The notes: a model not told the origin generated them from the letters alone. Shown: positions 31,206 to 41,905, counted from the first letter of the stretch. The stretch: DNA of 64,000 bases from Prorocentrum cordatum (GCA_963575745.1 CAUYUJ010018059.1:1638990-1702989), one strand, 5' to 3'. Program-made: numbers and translations.

Positions 31206-31397
31206 TATGTCGGGCGTATCCCCATACAGGGGGATTTTCGAGGAAAAATTAAACACACCCCAAACATGCTCCAAAAACATCAAAAAATACCGTCAACATA
31301 GTCCCCAGAGAATTTTTGGACCATGTTTTGACTATTTTTTGGGTATTTGTTATTTTTCGTCTAGAATCCCCCTGTAGGGGGACACGTTCGACTGAAG
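31206..31397. mobile_element. hAT-like MITE, family E copy 3, perfect 8-bp duplication
   Basis: Left end TTATGTCGGGCGTATCCCCA, right end CCCTGTAGGGGGACACGTTC then GACTGAA. Flanked on both sides by GCGGAGCA (ending 31204; beginning 31397). The interior has AAAATTAAACACACC and TTTTGACTATTTTTT. Confidence 0.9.
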
Positions 31398-31517
31398 CGG
31401 AGCAAGGCGGGGCAGGCCGAGGGCCGCGCACGCCGCCGGGCCCGCAAGAGGTCCGCCCGCCCGCTCCTCCCCGGGGCAGAGCGGCGCGGAGGCGAGCCTC
31501 GGGAGGGCGAGGGGGAG

Positions 31518-31665
31518 GGGGAGGAGGAGGAGGAGGAGGAGGAGGAGGAGGAGGAGGAGGAGGAGGAGGAGGAGGAGCAGGAGGAGGGGAGGAGGGGGAG
31601 GAGGGGGAGGAGGAGGAGGAGGAGGAGGAGGAGGAGGAGGAGGAGGAGGAGGAGGAGGAGGAGGG
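31518..31665. repeat. (GAG)n polypurine tract
   Basis: GGAGGA triplets with GCAGGA and GGGGAG interruptions. 31670-32495 downstream holds no supported gene. Confidence 0.95.
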
Positions 31666-32499
31666 TCGCCGTCGTCTGGCCTCTGCTCGCCGCACGGGCG
31701 CAGCAGGCCCTCCTGCCCCTCCCCTTCCCCTGAGGATTAGGTCGCTCCTGGCTCTCGGCTGCTCGCCGTGCTCCTCGAGCCTCCTCCCTCAACATCCTCC
31801 TCCCTGCACCTCTCCCACTCTTCTCATCATGCTTCCTCCTTCCCGTCAACACTCCTCCTCGTTTCGCCTCTTCGCTCCGAATCCCTCCCTCCTCAGCTCC
31901 TCCTCCAGCCCTAATCGCAGGCAGACAGAATTGCTTGCACAGCCGGATCGATCGAGTAGAACCCGATATCCGCGCGGAGGGCGGGAGTCACCAGTTGGGG
32001 CGCATCAAGGCATCAACACCGCCGCTTCCAAGCTGATGCAAAGCTGAAATTGCCGGAAGAGAAAAAACTCCTAAAGCGTGCTTCCAAACTGCGCGCCGAC
32101 ACCGACCGTGGGCCCAAGGTCGGTACATGAGCCTAGTCACCAGGGCGCAGACATCGATCCTGGACCCAAGATGGGCCTGGCCAAGATCGGAGCTGGCGGA
32201 TAGCCCGCGCCCGCCGTCCTCCTCCCAACGAAGATCCGCTCAAAAAGCCCCCCCTCTGACCAAGTCTCCGGTCCCCGGTATAGATTTACAATGGAGCTTA
32301 AAGCTACACGCCTGCGCTGTCCTTCCGAGGAAGCCGATCTAGGAGTCGACCAGTGGCGTCTGCGTTCGCACAGGTGTCTCGCCACTTCATGTGGGGAGTC
32401 GCCAGATCTCCGAGCATCAGTGGGCTTCTCATGCTGATCACGTCATCCGCCGACCCTTTGTGGGTCTCTAGGCGTGCGCGACCCCTCCCCCCCCAATCT

Positions 32500-32625
32500 C
32501 CCCCCCCCCCAAGGACCCCCCTCCATGGCACGTGAAGCGCGCCGAGGGCGGCGCCGGAGGCGTCGCCAGCGGGGCACAGCGCAGATCCAGGAAATGCGTG
32601 CGGAGCTCCGACAAGTTCGTGGTCG
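32500..32625. mobile_element. Foldback element, family B copy 4 (decayed)
   Basis: GGCGGCGCCGGAGGCGTCGC, GCGCAGATCCAGGAAATGCG and CGGAGCTCCGACAAG identify the centre and right arm; the left arm is largely lost. Confidence 0.6.
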
Positions 32626-33287
32626 CGCGTGGCTTGCATTTTTTCGTCTTCGGATCCCTCCATCCTCCCAGACCCTCGTCGATCCTCCTGCTCGAGGACT
32701 GTACTGCCCCATGGCTGACGTCCTGCGCCCGCGCGCCACCTGCGCTAGCGGTGGCGCCCCAGCAGCGTGGGCATGCTCGGCGTGCTCGCCGAGGCACCTG
32801 GCGGGGAGCCGCTCGCACCGGCACACCGCGCCGCGGTGGTCAGGAGGCAACTCCCGGGAGGCCTCCGTGGGAACGCGTGAGGGCCGTGCAGCCCGACTGA
32901 CGGGCCATTGGGCCTTCTTCTGCGGCAGCTCCTGGGAGCCTCCCATGGCCCATGCCGTCTTGCCGGCGCTTGCGGATCGATGCTGGCCGACGCTGAATGA
33001 CGCTACTAATCGACGCTAAGTCGGCGCGGATTCGACGCTCATCGACGCGGAATCGGGGCTTTCTCATATACTGCACTGAACAAACTGACTTCCGAAAACA
33101 TACAAAGCTCCCATGATTTGCTATCGCGCATGAAAAGCCGATGAAAGGGCCATTAGGCCGGATCGAACCGCATTCAACCAAGGACTAATTAAGCCGGAGT
33201 GAGCTGGACTGAGCACAGGAAGACGGGATTAGGGTGGATTTAACCAGTGGTGAAATTTGAACTCACAAGAGTTGCACAATAAGGAGC
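32626..33287. other. No gene seen
   Basis: Near 32980-33050 a loose repeat of GACGCT/TCGACGC (about 15 bp) is visible. No domain recognised on either strand. Confidence 0.4.
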
Positions 33288-33430
33288 CAAGACGAGGGCA
33301 AATTCGGGTGAGGATAGATCGATCACCTCTGAGATCCGGTGGCTCTGGATAATGTCCTGGGCGCCGCGGCCTTCCCGGAGCGTTCCAGAACGCTGTGAGG
33401 GCGTCCCGGAACGCTCTGGAGGGGGCAGGC
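33288..33430. repeat. Repeat family N, copy 3
   Basis: CAAGACGAGGGCAAATTCGG, CTCTGAGATCCGGTGGCTCT, GGCGCCGCGGCCTTCCCGGA and GCGTTCCAGAACGCTGTG match the two other long copies. Confidence 0.7.
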
Positions 33431-33594
33431 CGCGGGGGGGTGGGGAGCGGGCCAAGATCAGTCAACATCGAAGCGGGAGCTCTGATCAAATCGGAATGAG
33501 CGCCCCCGATCGGGCTGCAGCGGCATGGCGTCGGAACGTGGGGTCTGGTCGGCCGCGCGAGGATGCACAACAACGCCGTGCAAGCAGCTGGCCG

Positions 33595-33670
33595 TATCGA
33601 GTCGTCGGAATATCGGAATCGAATCGAATCGGCCCGGCCAAGTCGATATCGAATCGGATCGAAATGGCCT
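33595..33670. repeat. (GAATC)n-like short tandem repeat
   Basis: ATCGGAATCGAATCGAATCG and ATATCGAATCGGATCG. 33670-34285 has no supported gene. Confidence 0.7.
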
Positions 33671-34289
33671 CTGTGGGATGGAGGTGAAAGAAAACAGGTA
33701 GATGACGCGACACGATGCGATGCGAAACCGCTACGACGCCCTCGAATATGTCCTGCCTCCCCGTCGCTATCGATGCAAGCCATTCAGGCTTTAGCAGAAC
33801 CCTCCGCCCAGAAGCCCGGCAGGCGAGGTTGTCGCTCGGCACCTACGGGCACCCTGAGAAGCAAAGCAGTGCTAGAGGGTAGCTGGTAGATGGTGCAAGG
33901 TGAAGGGTAGTGTAGAGGTATCCTGTACACGATCAAATCAGGTCTATGATGATGGCGATGACTTGCCGTCGAACCAGGCCTTATTATACGCGTAGAGGTA
34001 GTCTTACGACGTGTCGGCAAGCTGGAGTTAAAGATGGAAGGCTAGAGTCAGAGGGGAGCGTCACCGCCCGAGCAGTCAGTAGCAGTACGCAAGCACTCTG
34101 CTCCCTGCCCCTCTCTCCCTGCCCGAAGGGGCGCTTCTTGCCACGGCGAGCCTCGGCTTCGAATCGGCTCCCCGACCTAGATCTGGGCCCCAACACTAGA
34201 TCTGGGCCCCAACACTAGGAGCCTCTCCTGAGCCCGAAGCGGCCCCCACTCCAGAGTCTTGACTGCAGTCCTCGCCTGTCCATCGCCGT

Positions 34290-34535
34290 CTCTGCCTCTC
34301 TCTCTCTCTCTCTCCCTCGCTCTGCCCACGCGCCGCGGCGAGCCCCAACCGGAGAGAGAGCGAGAGAGAGAGAGAGAGAGCCAGAGAGGGAGAGAGAGAG
34401 AGAGAGAGAGTGCGAGAGAGAGAGAGAGAAAGAAAGCGTGGGAGAAAGAGAGAGAGAGAGAGACAGAGACAATGGAGTGCGTGAGGGACAGTGAGCGTGG
34501 GAGAAAGAGAGAGAGAGAGAGAGAGAGAGATCGCG
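34290..34535. repeat. (GA)n / (CT)n microsatellite cluster
   Basis: A CT run at about 34296-34318, then several long GA runs at 34354-34460 and 34503-34530. It generates Ser/Leu repeats on the minus strand and Glu/Arg on plus, neither coding. Confidence 0.95.
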
Positions 34536-34784
34536 CGCGCATGCGCGCCGCAGCTGGAGGAGGCCGACAGTACAGACCGCGTGCTGCTCTTCGCCCCGTG
34601 CCCTCGCGCTCCGCGCTGCGACGAGGAAAGCTGCCTTCGCGCCCTCGCGCGCCCCCTCGGGAGAGGACCAACTCTGCGGCCCCAGCCGCGCCGCGCGAGG
34701 CGCGGCTTCCTTCGCGCGCCTGCGACTGGCCCACTGCAGGCTCTTCCTGCATCACCGTCGCCCTCCTCTCCCCTCCGCAGGGGT

Positions 34785-34930
34785 CCCGACACGGGGCGGT
34801 GACAGGCCGTGCGGTGACCTCGGACTCCCCCGACCACCTCACCGCAGGGTCAGTCACCGCACCGCTTTTGGGACTTCGGAGGCCCCAGTCGCCGAGGACG
34901 ACCCGCGCGGGCACCCCGAACCCGAGGACG
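34785..34930. repeat. Repeat family V, copy 2
   Basis: GGCCGTGCGGTGACCTCGGA, CTCACCGCAGGGTCAGTCAC and CGCACCGCTTTTGGGACTTC parallel 26113-26210 in order. Confidence 0.65.
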
Positions 34931-35397
34931 GGAGGAGCAGACCGCGGAGCGAGCTGAGGCACAGCGAGCCCCAGCCGCACCCAACGGAGGTCATTACTTC
35001 ACCGTCGTGACTGTACCTTGGAGGTCGCTTGGGGGGCAGCGTTGTTACCAGGGCCAGATCCCAATACGCTCAGACAGCGTGATTGATCCGCCAATAACAA
35101 TTCTTACGACACCCATTCGCGACAAGTTCGGACCTTAGGTTTACTCTTACCAACGATTGGGCTGCTTAGGTTTGCTCTTACCCTACGAGCATTGCCTCCT
35201 CCTCCGTCGCCCCAGAAACACAGATCGCGTTCGCTGCCCCTCAGCGAGCTGAAAACTGTACCCCAACGTAGTCTCGTTCCGCAACGCTCGCGGTGGTGCC
35301 GCAGCCGTGCATGCCAGGGCGCGTGCTCACTGCGGCCAGATGCCCCCCGGCGCTCGCGCCCCTGCCGGCTCCGGGATCTCAGCGCGGATCGGTGCAC

Positions 35398-35556
35398 CAC
35401 CTCCTCCTCCTCCTCCGCCTCCTCCTCCTCCTCCTCCTCCTCCTCCTCCTCCTCTCCTCCTCCCTCCTCTCCTCCTCCCCCTCCCCCTCCCCTCCTCCTC
35501 CTCCTCCCTCCTCCCTCCTCCTCCCTCCTCCTCCTCCTCCTCCTCCTCCTCCTCCC
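35398..35556. repeat. (CTC)n polypyrimidine tract
   Basis: TCCTCC triplets with CCCCTCC interruptions. Non-coding. Confidence 0.95.
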
Positions 35557-35706
35557 TCCGAGACTACCCAGCATCGGAGCACATCGAAGCGGCAGGGCTC
35601 GGTGGGCAGACTGAAGGCATTGGAATCGACGCCCGCTGGCCAGAGCCGAGGCGTTCCTCCTCCCCACCCTCATCGGAGGGGCAACGCCAGGGGGGAGCCC
35701 GCTCAG

Positions 35707-35835
35707 GGTAGTGGGCGATAGATCGCCGACAGATCTGCGATAGGCCCCCGATAGCGACTCCGCATGCTCCTGGGCGATGTGGGCTATGGGGCCCCTACCG
35801 GCGATGAATCGGCGACGATCCTCTCCTGAAGTTGC
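35707..35835. repeat. Repeat family H, copy 4 (partial)
   Basis: GGGCGATAGATCGCCGACAG, GCGATAGGCCCCCGATAGCG, GGGCTATGGGGCCCCTACCG and GCGATGAATCGGCGACG follow the H interior. Confidence 0.65.
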
Positions 35836-36062
35836 CCCGGATCATCTGCGTCACCACATTTCGCGACTCGCGCTGCCTCGAGCGGCTGTCTTTGAGCGCA
35901 AGTCGTGCGCGAGCGCGGCCCCCTGGGAGACTTGTGCGGCCCAAGCCATGGGGGCCCGAACTGTGGCTCTATCGGACCCCCTTCCGGGCTACCTGGCTCG
36001 TCCTCCGCCCTCCAGCCGGAGTGAACAGGAGACGACATCGTTTTCCGCCCTCGCGCCCAGCA

Positions 36063-37389
36063 TCAGCCCATCTCGGCGCTGGCGAACAGGTCCGCAACCG
36101 CGTGCGGCGGGAGCCACTCCCACGGCTTGTGGAAGCCGCAGGGCCCCGGGCGGTACACGGTCTCCACAGAGAAGTTTGCGGCGGACTCGCGGCCGGCTGG
36201 CGGCGCCCACGAGGGCTCGGTGCGCGGGGGGCGGCCCTCCACAAGAAGGCGGGCGGGGTCCTCGGCACGCAGAGGGAGCGCCCTGGAAGCCCGCCCGGCT
36301 TCTCGTAGAAGCCGCTGCGTATGGGGCTCTCGGAGAGGGGCCCCCCTGCCGCCTGAGAACACGCGCCCTCCGCCTTCCCAGAGTGAAGGGGCCCTGGGAC
36401 ACACAACGAGACAGACACAAGTAACACGGTTCCCCATATTTTCCCACGTGTTCTGGGTTTTTGTAATGCCCCCCCACTTGATAAATATTTTCCACATATT
36501 TTCTGGGCTGGGGAATCGACGATGAATTGTGTCTGTTTTTTCCCCCCCTCCTGACAGAAAACCGCCCCCCTCGCGCCCCGACCCCTCGGCGGCGCCGCCG
36601 GGCTGGGGAAGGCCTGGCCCATGTCTTGCAGCAGCCGGCAGGTGAGCACGTCCTCCCCCATCGCCAGACTATGATGGGCCTGTTTTCCACCACCACCACC
36701 ACCATCATAAGTTGGAGGGGGGAAGGAAGAGGAGGAGGAGGAGGAGGAGGAGGAGGAGGAGGAGGAGGAGGAGGAGGAGGAGGAGGAGGAGGAGGAGGAC
36801 CCCCTCCCCCTCCTACTTGTATAGTGGTGGTGGTGGAAGACGGGCCCATCATATTGAACTCACGCCGGCGCTCTGCCTGCGTCTTGGCCGCGTGCCAGTG
36901 CGCCACCGCTGCGGTGCAGAGGCTCCTCCGGCGCAGGGACAGCCCCCCGTTGCCGCCGAACGCGGGCAGCCCCAAGCCGTCCTTCCAGGGAGCGCCCACG
37001 TACGCGAAGTCGAGGAAGCTCTCCACGCAGCCGTGCCCTCTCAGGACCATGCTGTCGCCCTCGAGGAACAGCAGGTGCTCAAACTCCGCGGGCACCGACT
37101 CCCAGAAGTCGAGGCTCACCCTGAACCACGCCATCTCGTTATACAGGACCTCGTGCCTCCGCACCCCGTCCAGGACGATGGGCAGCCAGTGCACGCTGTC
37201 GGGCGAGCCGAGCTTGAGGTGCAGCGCGTCGCGGTCCGCATCCCGCCCGTAGAGGACCAGGAGGGCCCAGCGGGGCCCGAGCCGGCGGAGGCTCGCTCGG
37301 ACCACGTAGGCCACGAAGTCTGCCTCCTTGGGGTCCAGGGCCTGCACCATGGTGAGGACGGCGCGGTCGCTGTGGCGCGGAGGCCTCAC
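36063..37389 (-). CDS. DUF5672 family protein (glycosyltransferase-like), 5' end missing
   Basis: Three exons are placed on the minus strand. Exon a, 37389-36864, follows a CTCTCAG acceptor and ends at a strong GTGAGT donor. It encodes HSDRAVLTMVQALDPKEADF, then LLVLYGRDADRD, EFEHLLFLEGDSMVLRG, LDFAYVGAPWKDG and FGGNGGLSLRRRS: the blocks of the DUF5672 domain. Exon b (36652 or 36668 to 36604) gives GEDVLTCRLLQDMGQAFP. Exon c, 36196-36063, gives RESAANFSVETVYRPG and CGFHKPWEWLPP and ends with a stop. The b-c join in frame needs a GC donor (36603-36602); the a-b join has more than one in-frame solution. The family is thought to be glycosyltransferase-like but is poorly characterised. Both visible introns and the upstream spacer are packed with repeats. 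No start codon or signal sequence was found, so at least one 5' exon is missing. Confidence 0.78.
36384..36554. mobile_element. MITE, family I copy 2, inside an intron
   Basis: Starts TGAAGGGGCCCTGGGACACA and ends ATTGTGTCTG...CCCTCCTGA. Flanks CAGAG (36379-36383) and CAGAA (36555-36559) are a 5-bp duplication with one difference. It lies in the last intron of the DUF5672 gene. Confidence 0.87.
36721..36800. repeat. (GAG)n polypurine tract in an intron
   Basis: GGAGGA triplets on plus, so CTC on the transcribed minus strand; flanked by CCACCACCACC (36690) and GTGGTGGTGG (36822), which are inverted copies of each other. Confidence 0.95.
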
Positions 37390-37411
37390 CTGAGAGACGA
37401 CGAGAACGAGG

Positions 37412-37540
37412 GCCTCACGCGAGATGGCACCTCGACCTCAAGTACGCGGTGGCTCGCGCGGGCCGCCAGCGCGGCGCGCCACACTGAAACCTGGGGCGCC
37501 CACGCGCGACCTTGCGCGGGCAGCCCACGCGCCCATGTCG
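37412..37540. repeat. Repeat family P, copy 2
   Basis: CACGCGAGATGGC, GCGCGGGCCGCCAGCGCGGC and GACCTTGCGCGGGCAGCC. It starts about 20 bp upstream of the DUF5672 exon acceptor (minus-strand sense). Confidence 0.65.
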
Positions 37541-37555
37541 GTCGAAAGAGGCATG

Positions 37556-37793
37556 CACATCAACTCTTGGCGCTCCGCGCGGATGTCTGGGACCTGCGCT
37601 TGACCCCCCCCCCCTCCTGGCGCGCGGAGCGCGCCAGGGACGGTGCCAGGGGCGCCGTCGGCGGGCCCCGCCGCGGATCCAAGAAACCCGCGCAAGCTCC
37701 AACACTTTCTGTTTCTGGCGCATCTTCTTCTTCGATATTTGCTGGCGGGCCCCGGCGCGGATCCAAGAAATCCGCGCGGAGCTCCAAAAGTTT
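37556..37793. mobile_element. Foldback element, family B copy 5, right arm duplicated
   Basis: Left arm CTCTTGGCGCTCCGCGCGGA, palindrome GGCGCGCGGAGCGCGCC, then two successive right arms: GCGGATCCAAGAAACCCGCG (37673) and GCGCGGATCCAAGAAATCCG (37755). The second follows TCTTCTTCGATATTTG. Confidence 0.82.
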
Positions 37794-37820
37794 CTCTTTC
37801 TGGCTCCTTCGACTTCTGTT

Positions 37821-37980
37821 GAGTATCGTTGAACCGATCCCCATCCCCAGCGGCGTGGCCTGGGCCCCGCTGGCCGATCTGCCCCCCCCAGATGTGGATA
37901 TCGGCCGATATCCCTTCGGGCCTCGAGGGGCGCATCCCCAACTGGGGGGTTATTTGGTGGGGGTCTCGAAGAGGATACCC
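37821..37980. mobile_element. MITE-like element, family J copy 2
   Basis: GAGTATCGTTGAACCGATCC then CCATCCCCAGCGG and CATCCCCAACTGGGG match 4815-5000; the right end is decayed. GAGGATACCCAGAC occurs here and again about 82 bp later. Confidence 0.7.
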
Positions 37981-38068
37981 AGACTTTTTTGGTCTGCGGG
38001 TCGAGAGCGCACCTCTTCCGGTCGAAGCTAGGCGGGCCGCGAATAGCTTTAGAGGATACCCAGACATG

Positions 38069-38222
38069 CGACGTCCCGATTTTTTCAGGACGGCGTCCCC
38101 GCAAGTCCCGACCCTGTCCCCGGACGTTCTTTTCGTCCTGAGTCGTTTTTTGACGGTCCCGAGGCCCGGCGAGGGCCCCCGAAGGCCGAAACTAACGAAA
38201 AACCTCCCGCCCTGAATCTTTT
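38069..38222. repeat. Repeat family K, copy 2
   Basis: GACGTCCCGATTTTTTCAGG at left, CGTCCTGAGTCGTTTTTTGA and CCCGAGGCCCGGCGAGGGCC inside, CCTGAATCTTTTACGACG at right. Confidence 0.7.
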
Positions 38223-38401
38223 ACGACGCCATCACGTCTGGGTGTGGATGGGGCCGGGCATCGGTTCACCGATGCCGAGGGCAGGCCGCCCCTGGGAAAC
38301 CGCCAGCCTTCTACCAAGGCGCCCCGGCGCGACCCGGCGCGCCGCGCGTACGGTGGCGCGACCGAGCGCCTGCAGCCACGACGAGGCCCCTCGGAACAAA
38401 G

Positions 38402-38578
38402 GGAAAGGGGCCCTAGGACACACACCTAAAAAACACACAGATCCCAGGAGTCCCCTCTACACTTTCCCATATCTTTTCGGGGCCTTCGTCTGCCCCCCCA
38501 CTTCCCATGTTTTCCCGGATTTCCCTGGGACTCGACGATTCATTGTGTCTGTGTGTTTTTTCTCCTCTGGGGGCTTTG
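38402..38578. mobile_element. MITE-like element, family I copy 3 (decayed ends)
   Basis: GGAAAGGGGCCCTAGGACAC, ACTTCCCATGTTTTCC and GACTCGACGATTCATTGTGT. No clear duplication. 38579-38929 after it holds no recognised feature. Confidence 0.75.
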
Positions 38579-38929
38579 CCCCCTCCGGCCTTGACGTGAG
38601 GCCCCTCCCTGAGGCCCCTCCTTCTGCCCCTCCTCTCTGTTAACTCAAGCTGTGCGCGGCCCGCTTAGCCTCGACCGGAAGAGGTGCGCCCTCGACCCGC
38701 GAAATCGAACAGATTTGCTCTCCTCCTGGCACAAAGTCGGTTCCACGCTGCCGAGCTTCCGTGGCGCCGCCCGCCTGCCAGCTGCTCACCACCGGCAGCG
38801 TCCGGTTAACGTACGCCGGCCAGGCGCCGTCGCCCGCGGCGGCGGGCGCCCCGGCACGGGGGCGCTCCGCCGCGGTGGCGCGGCGCGCGCCGCCGTGGCG
38901 GCGGAGGCGCTCCTCCTCCTCGGAGGCGA

Positions 38930-39079
38930 CGACAGGGGCGAAGAGCCCAAGAGCCCAAGGGGGGAGCAATACATAGATCCAGGGGCGCCGATGATCTCTC
39001 CTCCCGGAGGCGACGACAGGGGCGAATAGCCCAAGAGCCCAGGGCGGGGCAACACACACATCCAGGGGCGTCGATGATC
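38930..39079. repeat. Repeat family Q, tandem pair
   Basis: GGCGACGACAGGGGCGAA(G/T)AG followed by CCCAAGAGCCCA occurs twice (38930, 39010), each followed by CATCCAGGGGCG/ATCCAGGGGCGCCGATGAT. Confidence 0.65.
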
Positions 39080-39288
39080 AATGTCTTCGGCTTTAAGTTG
39101 CTCCCATCGCACTTGAGGGCCACATCCAAGAAATACTTTCGTGCACCCAGAAAAAGTGTCGAAAGAGCGTCGAAACGGCGTCGAAACAGAGTCGGACGAG
39201 TGTCTCCCAGGGCCCGAGACGCGAAAACCCCAGAGTTGCGGTACTATTCTTTGGTACTCGAAGTTCTTTCTGGTGATCAAGGCGAAAG
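39078..39288. repeat. Repeat family M, copy 2
   Basis: GCGTCGAAACGGCGTCGAAA, GAGTCGGACGAGTGTCTCCC and AGGGCCCGAGACGCGAAAAC match 18309-18491. Confidence 0.65.
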
Positions 39289-39320
39289 TCGGTTGGAACA
39301 TCATAGTCTTCGACAAGGCT

Positions 39321-39498
39321 CCTGGGCGAATGCGTGTAATGCCCGCCCCCGCAATAAGGATGCAAGGGCCTTGGACGCCCATTTCGAAGCGTCTCGAGCG
39401 GGGCGCGGCCAACGAAGGTGGCCAAGGATGGACCGAGGAGGCAAGGATGCAGGGGCCCCCCTGGGAAGGTTGTCCATCCTTACTATGCGGGTTGACTG
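39321..39498. mobile_element. MITE, family C copy 2
   Basis: Right end CATCCTTACTATGCGGGTTG then ACTG is intact; the left end is decayed (GCGTGTAATGCCC...AATAAGG). Interior CAACGAAGGTGGCCAAGG and GAGGAGGCAAGGATGC match 53994-54167. Confidence 0.75.
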
Positions 39499-39529
39499 CA
39501 ATCAAGGTTACCCTGCAAGGGCGGGCGGT

Positions 39530-39632
39530 ACGAGGGTATCCCAAGGTAACGCCCGCCCCTTGGGCTGTTCGCCCTCCCCTCCCTCGCAGGGGTATCCCAG
39601 GGTAACGCCCGCCCCTTGGGCTGCTCGCCCTC
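39530..39632. repeat. Short direct repeats of about 60 bp
   Basis: GGGTATCCCA(A/G)GGTAACGCC then CGCCCCTTGGGCTG occurs twice (39536 and 39593). Related to Q in its GGGCTG(C/T)TCGCCC ends. 39633-39930 holds no gene. Confidence 0.7.
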
Positions 39633-39936
39633 GTCGTCGCCGCCGAGCTCCTCCCCGCGAAGCGCCGGGCCGGGGTCGGGCCCCGCGAGCAGCGGGCTGC
39701 GGAGCAGCGACAGGGCGGCCTCGGCGGCGGGGGGGGGGGGAAAGAGAGAACCCCCAAGGCAACAGGGCGGAACCCAAACGGCGTTGTTCGTTTCCGTTTT
39801 GTGTGTTCGTGTTCCCTCGATGTTGTCTTCAATCCGCCTTCACCGCAAGACGAGATCGAAACGAAAACGGCCCACGAAATCGCCAGAACACCGTTTAGGT
39901 CCAGCCCTGCAAGGCAGAGGCAGAGCAAAAACAGAT

Positions 39937-40092
39937 AAACATAAACTTTCGACGGTCCGCGCGGATTTCTTGGATTCGCGCTGGGCCCGCCTCCCTGGCG
40001 CGCGGAGCGCGCCAGTGGCGGCGTTGGAGGCGCCGCCAGGGGGTCCCAGCGCGGATCCGAGAACTCCGCGCGGAGCGCCGAAAGTTTATGTT
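39937..40092. mobile_element. Foldback element, family B copy 6 (best preserved)
   Basis: Left arm AAACATAAACTTTCGACGGT then CCGCGCGGATTTCTTGGATT; right arm GCGCGGATCCGAGAACTCCG and CGGAGCGCCGAAAGTTTATG then TT. The arms pair for about 50 bp with GGCGCGCGGAGCGCGCC at the turn. 40093-40475 after it has no supported gene. Confidence 0.88.
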
Positions 40093-40478
40093 CATATGTT
40101 TTCCCTTCTTCGGCAAAGGCCCAAAGCAATGTTTGTAGGCTCCTTCAGTGGAGCACACACATACACGCTCCCAACCGTTCAAGAAGGCATCCACGATACC
40201 GTACTTCCCGCAGGTGCGGATACTGGTGGGAGGAGCCATCTGGGCTTGAGACCTGCTGGCCAGGACAAGGTCGAACCGAAGGCGTCACGTTGTTCACGCA
40301 GAACCAGCAGCAAGCAAAGACGAGCAAGAGCCCGCCGCAGACGCAGTCGAGTTTCACCGAGGCGCCCCTGCGCGAATTCAAGCCGGATCCCAAGCTGGGC
40401 CCGCGGCGGCGGGTCCTTTGGCCCTCCTGGGCCCCTCGCGCGCGTCAGGTCCCCAAACAGAGCTTGTGCCTAGGGCCA

Positions 40479-40604
40479 GCCCTCGCTCGGGCGTCCATTC
40501 AACGTGTACTGTTCGGCTTCGCGCGCCTATCTTTCGCAAGGTGATCCAGGATGCTCCTCGATGGCCCCCCGCCGGAGAAAAAAAAACACATCCCAGCGAT
40601 ACCT
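40479..40604. mobile_element. MITE, family F copy 1 (decayed)
   Basis: CTCGCTCGGGCGTCCATTCA at left, GGATGCTCCTCGATGGCCCC in the middle, CACATCCCAGCGATACC at right. Confidence 0.65.
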
Positions 40605-40739
40605 GCGCTGTGAGGAACTGGTCCTCTGGGCCGTGGTCGACCATTGGTGCGCTCGGGTCGGCACGGCTGGGATGGGCGTGCCACGACTGGTGCCCTGTGG
40701 TGCCCAAACGGCCAATGCCCTGTGGTCGGTGCGTGCGGT

Positions 40740-41040
40740 GACGCAAATGCAGCCGTGATTGGCTCCCTGTGCTGTGAGCCCTGTGGTAGGTTCCGGGAAA
40801 CCCACCCCCATGGCGACCTTCCGTACCAACTTGTGGACGACCAGGATCAGTACAAAACAAATGGGCATGATGCCCAACAGCAGATGCGTCAAAAACCGAC
40901 ATCGGCCGCTGTTTGGCAGGCGGCCTTCGGTCTCAAGTGGGCAACGACCGCGGCGACGACGACAACGAAACCTGTTCAGAATGACCAGAACTGCTGCTGT
41001 TGGACTTTGTACCCAGTGATTCCGTACCCATTTTGATTTT
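40740..41040 (-). other. Coding-like stretch, strand uncertain
   Basis: Lower GC and two good open frames. On the minus strand a hydrophobic segment THLLLGIMPICFVLILVVHK could be a transmembrane helix; on plus a Gln/Asp/Asn-rich frame is open over the same bases. No family recognised and no splice sites settle it. Confidence 0.2.
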
Positions 41041-41050
41041 TCGTACCAAG

Positions 41051-41170
41051 TGTACCGGAGGCCACGATAGGGGCGAATAGCCCAGGGGCGGGCATGACAC
41101 ATCTTCGCCGGGGGGCCTCGCCGAAAACATAAACCGTCGGAGCTACTGGATACGTGCATAGCTCCCCCCC
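41051..41170. repeat. Repeat family Q, copy at 41.1 kb
   Basis: CACGATAGGGGCGAATAGCC then CAGGGGCGGGCATGACAC at left and CCTGGGCTACAGTAGG at right; arms GGGCGAATAGCCCA / TGGGCTAC are partly inverted. Confidence 0.6.
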
Positions 41171-41182
41171 TGGGCTACAGTA

Positions 41183-41360
41183 GGTCCTCGCCACAAGAAA
41201 CCTTCCACAAGAAGCCCAACCCTGAGGCCCCCCGGACGTCCATTGACTTTTGGTCTGGGAACTCCACGCCCTCCATAGGAAAGCCATCGAAACCCAAGAA
41301 ACCCAGGGCACCCTGGAGGAAAGCAGGGCGCTTCTTGGCATGGGCTTCCACTGCATCCGC
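41183..41360. repeat. Repeat family W, copy 2 (uninterrupted)
   Basis: GAAACCTTCCACAAGAAGCC, CCGGACGTCCATTGACTTTT and GAAACCCAGGGCACCCTGGA then GAAAGCAGGGCGCTTCTTGG. The unoccupied reference for the nested locus at 26.1 kb. Confidence 0.7.
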
Positions 41361-41709
41361 CACTCTCGTCTCCCCCGAGTGCAGCATCCCGTGGCCCTGC
41401 GCCCGGCCCGGCCGAAGCCCCCGGACGACCGCCGGCAACAGCGGGAACGAGCGAAGGGGACCGGCCCTCCGACGTCGTGACGATGGCATGTCTGAGGCAG
41501 CGCACCATCTCGATCGGCTGCTTTTGCTGGTCGGGCGTCTATCGGGGGGGGGGACGAACGGCGAGGACAGCAAAGGGTAGGGTAGGGAATCGGCTCAAGT
41601 AGCTGGAGGCGCCGGGGAGGCGCCCATGTATCGAGGAACGGGCCCAGTGGCGGGACCGAAACCAACTACACGCAGCAGGTTTCGTAAAGCCTCTCTTTCC
41701 CCATCCTCC

Positions 41710-41905
41710 CCTTCCGTCTGGCCCAGAAGGGGCGGGCCTTCTCAGAAGGCTCGGAAGTTCGACGGCCCGCGGAAAAAAATTCTAAGCCTTCCCCGAAGGC
41801 ACAAACCGCTTCTCAGAAGGCGCGAGGGCCTCTGAGAAGTCCCGCGCCCTGCTGAGAAGGCCTCCACCTTTTCACTTCCCCCCCTCGCTCGCCGCCGATT
41901 TTTGG
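41710..41905. repeat. Repeat family S, copy 3
   Basis: CCTTCTCAGAAGGCTCGG, CTTCTCAGAAGGCGCGAG and GCTGAGAAGGCC, closing with TTCCCCCCCTCGCTCGCCGC then CGATTT. 41906-42554 after it holds no supported gene. Confidence 0.65.
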
